This document shows, one piece after another, positions 28,797 to 37,619 of a stretch of DNA of 64,000 nt (its first letter is position 1; each line of letters opens with the position of its first letter). The notes below the pieces were generated by a model. That model saw only the letters and a list, made by a program, of their open reading frames with translations, was not told where the DNA came from and did no database searches. Source of the stretch: CAWIHS01 sp963836005 (GTDB lineage Bacteria; Pseudomonadota; Gammaproteobacteria; GRL18). The stretch lies in NCBI GenBank assembly GCA_963836005.1, contig CAWIHS010000002.1, positions 434,001 through 498,000 on the forward strand. Direction: 5' to 3'. Position numbers and translations under genes: made by a program.

Positions 28797-29711
28797 ATGC
28801 CCGAAAAACGTCAGGATAAACCCCTCCCCCCATCCAATGTAACACCCCTGCGGCAGCTTTTTCAGCTTAAAGTAACCCTGAAACATATCCAACCGCCCAT
28901 TTGGCGGCGATTGCTTGTGGATAGCCGCATCACTCTGGATGCTCTGCATAGCGTCATCCAGATCAGTATGGGCTGGCAAAACTGTCACCTGCATCATTTT
29001 ATCGACAGGCAAAATACCATTTATGAACCAGTGGATGAAGACAATGTAGAATTTTCTAATCCTGATTTTATTGACGAATCGTTGATTTTACTCAATGAAG
29101 TATTGATACAGGAAAAGGACTGGATCAGCTATGAATATGACTTTGGCGATGGCTGGGAGCATAAAATTGTCCTGGAAAAAATTCTTCCCATAGAAAAAAA
29201 TCAGCTTCCTGTGAGTTGTATCAAAGGAAAACGAGCCTGTCCCCCGGAAGACTGCGGTGGACCATGGGGTTATCAAAGTTTACTTCAGGCCATGGCTGAA
29301 CCTGATAGGCCGGAGCATGCTGAGTTACTGGAATGGCTGGAAGATGATTTAGAAGATCCAGAGTATTTTTCGACTGCAGAAACCAATGCTGTTTTACTGG
29401 AGTTTTTTGAGGACGTTGAATTCAAGGCAAAACCGGGTTTGTCAGGTGAGCTGCAGCGAGTTGAAAATTCAGCTTCAGAAATGAATCTGCTGGATGGAAA
29501 TTTATTCGAGAGGCTGCTAAGTGGCGCTGATTCTCCTCCGGAAATGCAGCAACTGCTTCAGGGTGGTATGCAGGACACCATTGAACTTGTAATGGAAATG
29601 AGCAACTTGCTTGATCAGGCTGAAGAGGCTTTTCAAACTATTGCACAATTGAGTAAAGACAGGAAAGTAGTTGCTGTGGCGAAAAAAATGCTTAAAGCTC
29701 TGGAGGAATAA
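28797..29711 (+). CDS. Plasmid pRiA4b ORF-3-like family protein
   Basis: A protein of about 304 residues whose first 190 residues match the pRiA4b ORF-3 family: LKVTLKHIQPPIWRRLLV, LHSVIQISMGWQNCHLHHF, SYEYDFGDGWEHKIVLEK and ACPPEDCGGPWGY. The biochemical role of this family is unknown; some members are found beside transposons or plasmid genes. The remaining C-terminal part is acidic and helical. An upstream ATG at 28749 is in frame, but ATG 28797 (MPEKRQDK) has a GAGAAAG before it and removes a poorly conserved lead. Confidence 0.8.
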   Translation: MPEKRQDKPLPPSNVTPLRQLFQLKVTLKHIQPPIWRRLLVDSRITLDALHSVIQISMGWQNCHLHHFIDRQNTIYEPVDEDNVEFSNPDFIDESLILLNEVLIQEKDWISYEYDFGDGWEHKIVLEKILPIEKNQLPVSCIKGKRACPPEDCGGPWGYQSLLQAMAEPDRPEHAELLEWLEDDLEDPEYFSTAETNAVLLEFFEDVEFKAKPGLSGELQRVENSASEMNLLDGNLFERLLSGADSPPEMQQLLQGGMQDTIELVMEMSNLLDQAEEAFQTIAQLSKDRKVVAVAKKMLKALEE

Positions 29712-29868
29712 GCTCAGGATGATGAGCATGGGTAACTCGGGTAAAATGAGTCTACAGGAAATAAGCGTTGATGCATGAGCAGGGCATTGAGACAGATTGA
29801 TCCTGGCACTAAAAGCAGGACTGCTGTCCAGGTGTACTGTTTATAAACACTGCGCGAGTGATCGCCGA

Positions 29869-30492
29869 TTAATCAGGAATGCCTTTTTTCAACTTGCTGA
29901 AAAGATTTCTGGGTGGAAAGGGTTTCAGGATCCCCCGGGCTGCTTTTTGCACTGCCTGCTGGATCTCGGCAGGAGTGTCGTCAGGTTTTATTCCAGTTGT
30001 AGTTGAACCGCGCCAGATAAGACGGTTTTGTTCAGGAGATACCAGATCAATGATCAAGGTTCGGCGGCTGAAAGTATGCGCATTATTTGACTTACCGTGA
30101 CCGGTTGCATCTTTATCATCCCAGGCCAGTCCCAGACTATAATCAAACAGTGCATTCAATTCATGAGCACTGACAGGTTGTTCAGCAGTTAAATAATAGT
30201 TGAGCCAGAAATCAGGCGTTAAACTGGTTTCCTTGCGAATTTTTTTTCCTGCCATGGCATTTTCAATGGCCAGCCTGATATTCCCCTGCTGCAGCAACTG
30301 GTAATTGGTTTCAGCCTTGATATTGTCAGGTACAGGCTTGAAATTATAACTTAGCATAGACTCAAAACTTTGCCCGTGATCATACTTCACCTGGCGATTA
30401 ATCGAGCTGCAGGCGCTAAGATTAAACAACAACACGTACGCCAGCAGAGACAGTAAAAAAGAGGGAAAAAGGGTTGTGGTCTTAAGCATCAT
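29869..30492 (-). CDS. DUF4136-type lipoprotein
   Basis: A 207-residue protein with a signal peptide ending in a lipobox (LSAC, Cys about residue 28), so it should be lipid-anchored. The body resembles DUF4136: a strand-rich domain with YDHGQSFESMLSYNF near the start, LGLAWDDKD in the middle and LIWRGSTTTGI near the end. DUF4136 proteins are envelope lipoproteins of unknown function. The ATG follows CAGGAAAAC at good spacing. It stands alone, divergent from the aldehyde dehydrogenase gene. Confidence 0.72.
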   Translation of the reverse strand: MMLKTTTLFPSFLLSLLAYVLLFNLSACSSINRQVKYDHGQSFESMLSYNFKPVPDNIKAETNYQLLQQGNIRLAIENAMAGKKIRKETSLTPDFWLNYYLTAEQPVSAHELNALFDYSLGLAWDDKDATGHGKSNNAHTFSRRTLIIDLVSPEQNRLIWRGSTTTGIKPDDTPAEIQQAVQKAARGILKPFPPRNLFSKLKKGIPD

Positions 30493-30564
30493 GTTTTCCT
30501 GGAGACTAAATAGATGGTTATAGAGACAGTAAAATAAGCTGAATTAAGTATTAAAGATGTCCTT

Positions 30565-30582
30565 CATAGGTATGTACTTAAG
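30565..30582. repeat. Solo end of a family D element
   Basis: CATAGGTATGTACTTAAG differs at one base from the terminal repeat of element D at 51707-51859 (CATAGGTAGGTACTTAAG on the minus strand). No second end is visible within a few hundred bases, so this is probably a remnant. It lies between the lipoprotein and aldehyde dehydrogenase genes. Confidence 0.45.
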
Positions 30583-30632
30583 TAAATACGCAAGAGATGC
30601 CCTTAGCATAAGAAATCTAAAGAGTAAAAACA

Positions 30633-32006
30633 ATGAACAGAACTATAAAATCGATTAATCCATCCAGTCAGGAAGTCGTTGCCGAATATCCGGACTGGGA
30701 TATGGATCAGATCACACCGCTTATCGATAAGTCAGATCAGGCTTTTTCTCACTGGCAGTTCTTCGATTATAGTGTAAGAGCTCCTTACTTCCTGCAGATG
30801 GCTCAATTACTCAAACAGCGAAAAACAGAGTATGCCCGGCTCATGGCCAGTGAGATGGGCAAACCTGTCAGCCAGGGTGAGATGGAAATTGAGAAATGTG
30901 CCTGGGTCTGTGAACACTATGCTGAAATGACTGCAGAATACCTGGCAGACAGACAGATTAAAACTGAAAATTCCGAGAGCTTTATTACCTTTAAACCCCT
31001 GGGGGTGATTTATATGATCATGCCCTGGAACTTTCCTTTTTGGCAGGTGCTCAGAGGCGCGGCGCCGATTATTATGGCAGGCAATACAATTGTGTTGAAA
31101 CATGCTTCCAATGTTTTTGGCTGTGCCCTGGCCATTGAACAGCTATTCAGGGACGCCGGATTTCCGGAGCATGTTTTTAGCAGTTTACTGACTGGTTCGA
31201 GAACCTCCGCAGATATCATTGCCCATGCAAAAGTCCGTGCGGTGACGTTAACCGGCAGTGAGCGTGCGGGTCAGCAGGTGGCCGCACAAGCAGGCCATCA
31301 GTTGAAAAAAAGCGTTCTGGAACTGGGGGGCAGTGATCCGTATGTAGTACTGGAAGATGCTGATGTTGACGCCGCAGTAGCCAGCTGTGGTACTTCGCGC
31401 ATGCTTAATGGCGGGCAGGTCTGTATTGCTGCAAAACGTTTTATCGTGGTTGAAGCCATCAAACAGAAATTTGAAAACAAACTGATGGCTTTAATGCAAA
31501 CTTATACCATGGGCGATCCGCAGGACAGGCAAACTAACTTTGGGCCGATGGCCAAGGTCAGGCTGAGAGATGAGCTGCATGCGCAGGTAAAACGCAGTAT
31601 CGATGAAGGGGCTGTTCTGAAAATGGGCGGATTTATACCCGAGCAGACGGGGGCCTGGTATCCGGCCACGGTACTGACCGATGTAAGCAGTGAAATGACG
31701 GCATTTAAGGAAGAATTATTTGGGCCTGTTGCCGCCATTGTCTGTGCAAAAGATGAAGCAGAGGCTCTGTCCATGGCTAATGATACCGATTTTGGTCTGG
31801 GAGCAGCGATCTTTACCAGGGATATCGCTAAGGGACGTTCGCTTGCAAGAGATGTTATCGATGCCGGGACCTGCGTGGTGAACGGATTTGTTAAAAGTGA
31901 TCCCAGATTACCCTTCGGCGGTATTAAGCGTTCCGGTTATGGACGTGAAATTGGTGAATTCGGTTTGTATGAGTTTGTAAATATCAAAACCATAGTCGTT
32001 AGTTAA
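30633..32006 (+). CDS. Succinate-semialdehyde dehydrogenase-like aldehyde dehydrogenase
   Basis: NAD(P)-dependent aldehyde dehydrogenase of 457 residues, closest in layout to the short E. coli Sad (YneI) type that oxidises succinate semialdehyde. Motifs: IMPWNFPFWQVLRGAAPI, the catalytic-glutamate block LELGGSDPYVVL (about residue 231) and the catalytic cysteine in NGGQVCIAAKRF (about residue 265), followed by FGPVAAI and LPFGGIKRSGYGRE near the end. The substrate is inferred from similarity; a related small aldehyde is possible. The stop codon lies inside the first unit of a 17-bp tandem repeat. Confidence 0.87.
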   Translation: MNRTIKSINPSSQEVVAEYPDWDMDQITPLIDKSDQAFSHWQFFDYSVRAPYFLQMAQLLKQRKTEYARLMASEMGKPVSQGEMEIEKCAWVCEHYAEMTAEYLADRQIKTENSESFITFKPLGVIYMIMPWNFPFWQVLRGAAPIIMAGNTIVLKHASNVFGCALAIEQLFRDAGFPEHVFSSLLTGSRTSADIIAHAKVRAVTLTGSERAGQQVAAQAGHQLKKSVLELGGSDPYVVLEDADVDAAVASCGTSRMLNGGQVCIAAKRFIVVEAIKQKFENKLMALMQTYTMGDPQDRQTNFGPMAKVRLRDELHAQVKRSIDEGAVLKMGGFIPEQTGAWYPATVLTDVSSEMTAFKEELFGPVAAIVCAKDEAEALSMANDTDFGLGAAIFTRDIAKGRSLARDVIDAGTCVVNGFVKSDPRLPFGGIKRSGYGREIGEFGLYEFVNIKTIVVS

Positions 32007-32058
32007 TCATAGTCGTTAGTTAATCATAGTCGTTAGTTAACCATAGCTGTAAGTTACA
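31991..32058 (+). repeat. 17-bp tandem repeat over the end of the aldehyde dehydrogenase gene
   Basis: The unit CATAGTCGTTAGTTAAT occurs at 31991-32007, 32008-32024 and 32025-32041 (last base changed), with a fourth degenerate unit to 32058. The first unit encodes the last residues and the TAA stop of the upstream gene, so later units are duplications of the gene end. Similar words (CTATAGTCGTTAG) recur at 60806-60818. Confidence 0.85.
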
Positions 32059-32108
32059 ATGTAACTGCAGTTAATAACAGAGTTCAGTCAACAATAGAGT
32101 GGCAAATC

Positions 32109-32453
32109 ATGAATGATAAATCAGTACTATCAACACAGACATGTTCAATTCATCTGCCAGATGATTCGCATGTCAATGTCATTGACCTGGAGGCGGATGA
32201 TGTTATCAATGATTATCAAGCTGCGATGAATAAAGCCGATGAAATAGCCGCCGAGAAACTGCAGGACTATATGCTGCTCTCCTGGTATGACCGTGACAGA
32301 GACTTTGAATCGCCTCAGCATGCCAGTGAATGTCATCTGGATTCTGCTGTCCCGGGGTATGTAGATTACGGACTCTACCATGGGGCGACACTGAAAGTGG
32401 ATTTTGCACAGGGACGCTTTGTTTTTTTCTATATGCCCGCGAATCTCGAGTAA
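32109..32453 (+). CDS. Small conserved soluble protein, AF1514-like (tentative)
   Basis: A 114-residue acidic protein with a striking C-terminal half: MLLSWYDRDRDFESPQHASECH, then PGYVDYGLYHGATLKVDF and GRFVFFYMP (shown in part). This resembles the small family represented by Archaeoglobus AF1514 (DUF5619), found in sulfur-metabolising prokaryotes, but the match is from memory and not certain. Conserved Cys and His residues (ASECHLDS) could bind metal. Function is unknown. Confidence 0.6.
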   Translation: MNDKSVLSTQTCSIHLPDDSHVNVIDLEADDVINDYQAAMNKADEIAAEKLQDYMLLSWYDRDRDFESPQHASECHLDSAVPGYVDYGLYHGATLKVDFAQGRFVFFYMPANLE

Positions 32454-32615
32454 ACACATTGTTCATCAGCAGGATAAAAGCATACGGGTAATTATTATCC
32501 TAAATTTAAATATTTATACAAGCTACTCCTTCCACCCGGCTGGGGCGAAGGTTGGGATGAGGGTTCTGGAGCACGTCAAAAATAAGGGGGTACATGCCGA
32601 ACTGGCGGGCGGCAT

Positions 32616-33587
32616 CTAGCATTGATCGAAATTCATTTTATCCTCCGGCACATAATTTTTACCCTGCCAGGCCCCTCTTGTATTCAGTTCATCGGCAATA
32701 AATTGTGCCGTTTTTAATTTGTTTCGGGTCCAGTCCGGGGCCAGCAATTCATCCCAGCGGCTAGCTACTGCACTTAGACGCTGCACGGCAATTTCGGGAG
32801 AGAGGTGCTGTAGAAACAATATCACTCTGCTGGAATAGTCCTGCAGTCCGAGCGGTGCAAATTGTCCCTGTTTATAAATATCAGCCAACGGTGTGTTGCT
32901 CAGGACATGCAGATTATGCAGTTTGACATTAGAAATCGGCAAACGGTTAAGAGTTTGAGCTGTTTCTATGATTTCTGCATTCGTTTCTCCAGGCAAGCCA
33001 AATATCAGATGTATACCGATATCAACGCCAGTATGCTCATGCAGTTTGCTGATGGCAGTATAACCGCTTTCTACATTGTGGCCGCGCTGCAAAAAAGTCA
33101 GATGATGATCAAAAAAACTTTGTAATCCCAGTTCGACCATCAGATAGCTCTCTTCATGGGTTTTTCTTAACAGCGGGAGCACTCTGGCGGGTAAGCAATC
33201 CGGGCGGGTAGCTGAAACCAGGCCGCAGATATGTTCCTGTTCCAGAGCTGTGGCAAAGCGTTGCTGCAGCTGGTTGACACGATCAAACGTATTGGTATAG
33301 GACTGGAAATAAACCAGAAATTTTTTGGCTCGATAGCGTTTGGCTATTTTTTCACGGTTGATAATTATCTGCTGCTGCAAGGAATTATCACGTTCCAGGT
33401 GATAAGCGGCAGAGCCCCATTCATCACAGAAAATACACAGGGGCATGCGGCCGTTGGGCTGGCGGTTGGGGCAGGTTTCAGCAATACTAACAGACACTTT
33501 ATAGACTTTTTCTCCAAAACGTTTCTTGTAGTACTGGCTTATAGGGTAATAGTGGTGGTTGTTCCAATGAGAAAAATATTCATCCAT
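32616..33587 (-). CDS. Radical SAM protein, TIGR01212/YhcC family
   Basis: Iron-sulfur radical SAM enzyme of unknown substrate. The cluster motif is CPNRQPNGRMPLCIFC, in the wide C-x11-C-x2-C spacing that marks the YhcC family rather than the usual CxxxCxxC. YFQSYTNTFD and the segments VELGLQSFFDHHL, GIHLIFGLPGET and KLHNLHVLSNTPL are all family features. A TTG at 33629 is in frame 14 codons earlier, but ATG 33587 (MDEYFSHWN) has an AAGGG upstream and fits family N-termini. About 323 residues. It stands alone, facing left. Confidence 0.87.
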   Translation of the reverse strand: MDEYFSHWNNHHYYPISQYYKKRFGEKVYKVSVSIAETCPNRQPNGRMPLCIFCDEWGSAAYHLERDNSLQQQIIINREKIAKRYRAKKFLVYFQSYTNTFDRVNQLQQRFATALEQEHICGLVSATRPDCLPARVLPLLRKTHEESYLMVELGLQSFFDHHLTFLQRGHNVESGYTAISKLHEHTGVDIGIHLIFGLPGETNAEIIETAQTLNRLPISNVKLHNLHVLSNTPLADIYKQGQFAPLGLQDYSSRVILFLQHLSPEIAVQRLSAVASRWDELLAPDWTRNKLKTAQFIADELNTRGAWQGKNYVPEDKMNFDQC

Positions 33588-33862
33588 GCTCGTCAGCCCT
33601 TGATTAGAGAAAGGCTTTATTATCCTCAATCAGCGATTTAAAAACTACTGAAATGTGCTGAAGATTCAGAACCCGGAGAACGCTCGTAGTCGGCTTATCT
33701 GGGATGTTCAGGGTCGTTAATAGTTTGCCTGCAGATAGATATTGTTGTATTCTCTTAGCTGTTTTGCTTTAGCCATTGGTGACAGGCAAAATCACAAGCT
33801 CTTTCGTGATTCAAGATTAGAAATTCGGAAGGTTTAATAAATTCTATAGATGGAATTAAAAA

Positions 33863-34363
33863 ATGTATTTGCGAATTCTGACTGGCTTATTGCTTGCCTG
33901 TGTATGTTTTTCGGTTGCATATGCACAAGAGCCTTCGAGTGAAAAATCACCGGTTATTAACAAGGTCTATCTTCAGGGCGGAGGTTATTTTCATTTTACC
34001 TATGATGAAGATCACACCGATGCTCCCTGGTTTGTGGGAGTTGAAATAGATCGTTCTGACCAATGGCTGTATGGGCTTTCTCTTTTTAATAATTCCTTTG
34101 GGCAGTTTTCACAATATATCTACGGCGGCTATAAATTTAAATTTAAAAACAAATTTGAAAACTTTCATGCTAAAATTTCTGCTGGCATCATACATGGATA
34201 TAAAGATGAATATCAGGATAAGATCCCGTTTAATAACAGCGGCTTCGCACCGGCCATTGTTCCCGGCCTCGGCTGGAAGAAGGACAAACTGGGTATAGAT
34301 GCCTATTTACTGGGGAATTCAGGATTATTGTTTACTATTGGTTATGATGTCTACGAATTTTAG
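33863..34363 (+). CDS. Predicted outer-membrane beta-barrel protein
   Basis: A 166-residue protein with a clear signal peptide (hydrophobic residues 5-20, cleavage near AYAQ). The mature part has alternating aromatic and polar residues typical of a small barrel, with YFHFTY, GLSLFNNSFGQFSQYIYGGYKF, ISAGIIHGYKDEY and FAPAIVPGLGWKK, and it ends in tyrosine-rich YDVYEF with a C-terminal Phe, as barrel proteins do. Size and the FAPAIVPGLG segment suggest a PagP-like lipid-modifying barrel, but I cannot identify catalytic residues. Function is unproven. Confidence 0.65.
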   Translation: MYLRILTGLLLACVCFSVAYAQEPSSEKSPVINKVYLQGGGYFHFTYDEDHTDAPWFVGVEIDRSDQWLYGLSLFNNSFGQFSQYIYGGYKFKFKNKFENFHAKISAGIIHGYKDEYQDKIPFNNSGFAPAIVPGLGWKKDKLGIDAYLLGNSGLLFTIGYDVYEF

Positions 34364-34578
34364 GAGCGCGCCACACTAACAGCGAGTGATATCTCACTCC
34401 AAGCTATAGTGAGTATTTACGTTTCATCTTCAATCCCTGTTTTTTTGAAAAACACGGAGCATTTGCCAGCCTGTTTTCTGGCTGATGAAATACTCATCGA
34501 GCTGGGCTCATCACCCTAATAAAAGATGATGCCCCTTTACTGATAATCAGCTCCTGTAAACCTAAGTCAAGCTGGTGA

Positions 34579-35199
34579 TTATTTAGGTTTGGGTACAAAC
34601 GCAATTTCATCGCCATCTTCTAGCAGCGTAAAAAGTTCGGCAAATTCTTTATTGACTGTGAATTGAATAGCATCTTCCTCAAAGGCCCGCTTCCAGGCAA
34701 AACCGCGTTTTCGTAAAAATCCCAGCAGGTCTTCGACTTTGGTGATATCTTTAGATAGCTCCAGTAGCTCTTCTTCTTTTTGGGTGATTTTTATCAGTCG
34801 ATCCATAAAATAAAGCAGTTTTATTCTGACTGTCTCATTATCCGAAATACTCCGGTGACCTCGAGTCAGTTGATGCGTTTCCAGTGCATCCAGGTAAGCT
34901 TGCCAGTTAGCGTCATAATGCTCACCCAGTTCAAACAAAGTGTCCCAGGAATAGATACCCGAATCATAGCCGTCATCAAAGAAAAGCCGCAAGCCATAGG
35001 TTCCCTGTGGTTCAATATTCTCTATATTTACATCGGCTTTACCAGTCACTGGAATGTGAGAAGTCCTGATTTCAGCGGATTTGGCATGAGTACGAAGATA
35101 TTCAGCACTTAATTTAAAATTTTCCCCGCCAGAAAATTCAATTTCCAGCAGGCGGGACTTGGTATGCAGTTTGATATCGACGGGGGTATGTAATTCCAT
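34579..35199 (-). CDS. DUF971 domain fused to a MoaD-like domain lacking the C-terminal GG
   Basis: A 206-residue two-domain protein. Residues about 8-105 are a DUF971 (GBBH-like N-terminal) domain: LEIEFSGGENFKLSAEYLR, GTYGLRLFFDDGYDSGIYSW, typical in sequence. Residues about 125-206 resemble MoaD, the molybdopterin synthase sulfur carrier: IKLLYFMDRLI, VEDLLGFLRKRGFAWKRAF, VNKEFAELFTLLEDGDEIAFVP. MoaD normally ends in Gly-Gly, which is thiocarboxylated; this protein ends FVPKPK, so it cannot carry sulfur in that way unless processed. No other molybdenum-cofactor genes are near. A structural or regulatory role is likelier than catalysis. A family C element begins 20 bp upstream of the start codon. 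Confidence 0.8.
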   Translation of the reverse strand: MELHTPVDIKLHTKSRLLEIEFSGGENFKLSAEYLRTHAKSAEIRTSHIPVTGKADVNIENIEPQGTYGLRLFFDDGYDSGIYSWDTLFELGEHYDANWQAYLDALETHQLTRGHRSISDNETVRIKLLYFMDRLIKITQKEEELLELSKDITKVEDLLGFLRKRGFAWKRAFEEDAIQFTVNKEFAELFTLLEDGDEIAFVPKPK

Positions 35200-35219
35200 G
35201 GTGACTCTGATTCTTTTAA

Positions 35220-35395
35220 CCTAAAATAATCAGTTCAATCGTAGCGAGAGCGATTAAGGTGCTGAAGATTCAATAATTTACAGGTTATTTTGGACTTATT
35301 CGTAGCCACCCTACGGGTGAGTTCAAAATGTTCTGGAAAGTCTTGAAGATTCAGTGTATTAGACGCTCGCAGTAGGTTTAACTGATTTTTTTAGG
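35220..35395 (+). repeat. Family C miniature element, copy C1, with 5-bp duplication
   Basis: A 176-bp element with 16-bp terminal inverted repeats: CCTAAAATAATCAGTT at the left and AACTGATTTTTTTAGG at the right (one mismatch in pairing). It is flanked by the direct repeat TTTAA (35215-35219 and 35396-35400). A copy of the same length in reverse orientation, almost identical, lies at 51519-51694. It carries no open frame of note. It sits just upstream of the DUF971-MoaD gene and may hold or displace its promoter. Confidence 0.88.
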
Positions 35396-35580
35396 TTTAA
35401 GGTTAGTAATGACGAGGAACCTGCAGCACTATGCGCTACTCCCAGCGGATGATGTTAAAATCACCTCAAAAGGCTCGTTGACTTGAAGTAAGCAGCAATT
35501 CTCTGTTGATTTTTTCCCTGATATAAAGCACGCTAAGGTATTTTTCAGGCACTCTGTGATTGCTATTTGATGTTGTATTT

Positions 35581-36144
35581 TTAATAACGCTTGATATGGA
35601 TGATATTGGATTCATCTCGATGAATATCCGCCATATGCAAGGTGAAATTACCGGCGTCGCGATCTTCAAAATAGCGCTGCAGCATTTCTGTTGTTACCGG
35701 AAAGGCCAGTTCATCCCAGGGAATCTCAGCTTCGGCAAAAAAACCGACTTCCAGGCTTTCTGCGCCGGGGGCTGCACGGCCTTCTTTGACTGTAGCACGA
35801 AACATGGTGTTCACATGGCTGATGTGGGTGATATTGTAAATAGCAAATAGCTGCATATTTTCCAATTCTGCAAGGGCTTCCTCTCGGGTTTCACGGGCAG
35901 CGCCTTCCATCACGGTTTCACCACATTCCATAAAACCTGCGGGAATGGTCCATTTACCCAAACGGGGCTCGATGGCTCTTTTGCAAAGCAGCACTTTACC
36001 CTGCCATTCCGCCAGGCAGCCGGTGATAACTTTGGGATTGATATAATGTACGGTTTTACAGGCGTTGCAGACATGACGTAACTCATTATCACCTTGAGGG
36101 ATCATTAGTGATACCGTAGCTCCACACTTGCTGCAAAATTTCAT
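35581..36144 (-). CDS. Nudix hydrolase with N-terminal zinc ribbon
   Basis: A 187-residue protein. The first 30 residues form a zinc ribbon (CSKCG and CNACK). The Nudix domain follows with a full Nudix box GFMECGETVMEGAARETREEAL (split here as GFMECGETVMEG and AARETREEAL), giving the metal-binding glutamates. Zinc-ribbon Nudix proteins such as NudC cleave NAD-type compounds or act on dinucleotides; this one lacks NudC's long extra N-terminal domain, so the substrate is open. It is a single gene between family C element C1 and the fccB terminator. Confidence 0.85.
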   Translation of the reverse strand: MKFCSKCGATVSLMIPQGDNELRHVCNACKTVHYINPKVITGCLAEWQGKVLLCKRAIEPRLGKWTIPAGFMECGETVMEGAARETREEALAELENMQLFAIYNITHISHVNTMFRATVKEGRAAPGAESLEVGFFAEAEIPWDELAFPVTTEMLQRYFEDRDAGNFTLHMADIHRDESNIIHIKRY

Positions 36145-36216
36145 AAATCCGGCCTTTCTGGCTTTGTCTGGTTAGATTAATATATAGGCAAAATAGATAA
36201 AATTAAACAGCCATAT

Positions 36217-36256
36217 AAAAAAAGCCCATACTCTTTTCATTGAGTATGGGCTTTTC
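36217..36256 (-). terminator. Rho-independent terminator after fccB
   Basis: On the minus strand the stem AAAAGCCCATACTC/GAGTATGGGCTTTT, loop AATGAAAA, ends in seven T. It lies 48 bp past the fccB stop and should end the sulfide dehydrogenase transcript. The symmetric A/T tails mean it may also work for the convergent side, but no rightward gene precedes it. Confidence 0.9.
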
Positions 36257-36303
36257 AAGCTTAGATATTTAATCAGTATATTGGTGTTTGATTAAATAGT
36301 ATG

Positions 36304-37605
36304 CTAACCGCCAAAGACATCATGGGTTATGTTATTAAACCAGGAATGCGCATAACGGGCTTCGCGTTGCCTGCTCTGTGCAGAAGAATCCATGGGGGTT
36401 AGACCGCCAGAACCTTCGACCTTCTGTATTTTCGTGCCGTCAAAGTTATAAACCATGGCAACAGAAATACCATCGTCCGGAGTAATAAGACTGTAGCAGG
36501 TATTCACCAGCGTGGGTACAGGCGCTTCTTTACCCTGCAGGCTGGCAACGACTGCAGCTGCACAGACTTTGGCTTCTGAATTTGCCGCATAACCGGATTT
36601 TGGCAGCGGTGAAGCAACACTGGAGTCACCAATCACATAGACATCTTTGTGCTTGGATGATTCAAAGGTTTTCTGATTGATCGGACACCAGCCCGTCTCA
36701 TCGACCAGGCCGGCATTAAAGGCAATTTTACCCGCTTGCTGTGCAGGAATGATATTGATTACATCAGCTTTGTACTCGTCAACACCGCCAATAACGGTAT
36801 TGGTTTTCGGATCAACACCTTCAATAATACCACCTTCAGCACCTTTGACCCATTCGATCAGACTGTTGTCTGTGCCAAAGCCATAGTATTTTTTCCAGCC
36901 CTGGGTAAACAGTCCCTGCTTGGAAAATTTGTCTTTGGGATCGAGGATCAGGATCTTGGATTTTGGCTTGTTGTCTTTCAGGTAATGCGCAATTTGAGAG
37001 GCGCGCTCGTAAGGCCCGGGAGGACAACGGAAAGGATTAACCGGTGGTGAAATAATGACTGTACCACCGTCGTTCATGGCTTCCAATTGCTTGCGTAACA
37101 AGGCAGTTTGAGGGCCGGCTTTCCAGGCATGAGGGATTTTTTCTGCAGCCACGGTGGCATCGAGACCTTCAACCGTATCCCATTTAAAGTCGACACCGGG
37201 TGAAACAATACAACGGTCATAAGCTATATCACCGCTTTTCTGGGTGTTAACTTTTTTGCCTTTGGCATCAATGTTGGTCGCAAGATCCTGGACTATTTTA
37301 ATGCCCATGGATTCAAGGTTCTGATAGCCGAAGGTAATGGATTCCATTGGACGTTCACCGGAGAGCACTTCGTTGCTCATGAAGCAGGTGTAATAATTCT
37401 TGTTTGGCTCAACAATAGTAACATTAATGGATGGGTCGGCACGTTTTATGTAGCGAGCAGCCGTCGCCCCGCCAATACCGCCACCTACAATGACCACATT
37501 ACCTCCCGCTTCTTCAGCTAGAATAATATGGCTTAAACCCAGTGTGCTTACGGCGGCAGCACCACCAGTTATTTGAATAAAATTTCTACGTGAAATTCCT
37601 GACAT
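36304..37605 (-). CDS. fccB: Flavocytochrome c sulfide dehydrogenase, flavoprotein subunit
   Basis: Periplasmic FAD subunit that oxidises sulfide and passes electrons to the FccA hemes. The 433-residue precursor starts with a twin-arginine signal (SRRNFIQITGG) and an FAD Rossmann motif VVIVGGGIGGATAA. Cys74 in YYTCFMSNE corresponds to the Cys that covalently holds FAD in the Allochromatium enzyme. CPPGPYERA and GWCPINQKTFES supply the two redox-active cysteines. The C-terminal flavocytochrome domain is complete. fccA lies 14 bp upstream, and a terminator follows. Everything needed for activity is present. Confidence 0.95.
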   Translation of the reverse strand: MSGISRRNFIQITGGAAAVSTLGLSHIILAEEAGGNVVIVGGGIGGATAARYIKRADPSINVTIVEPNKNYYTCFMSNEVLSGERPMESITFGYQNLESMGIKIVQDLATNIDAKGKKVNTQKSGDIAYDRCIVSPGVDFKWDTVEGLDATVAAEKIPHAWKAGPQTALLRKQLEAMNDGGTVIISPPVNPFRCPPGPYERASQIAHYLKDNKPKSKILILDPKDKFSKQGLFTQGWKKYYGFGTDNSLIEWVKGAEGGIIEGVDPKTNTVIGGVDEYKADVINIIPAQQAGKIAFNAGLVDETGWCPINQKTFESSKHKDVYVIGDSSVASPLPKSGYAANSEAKVCAAAVVASLQGKEAPVPTLVNTCYSLITPDDGISVAMVYNFDGTKIQKVEGSGGLTPMDSSAQSRQREARYAHSWFNNITHDVFGG

Positions 37606-37619
37606 ATTGATATCCCCCT

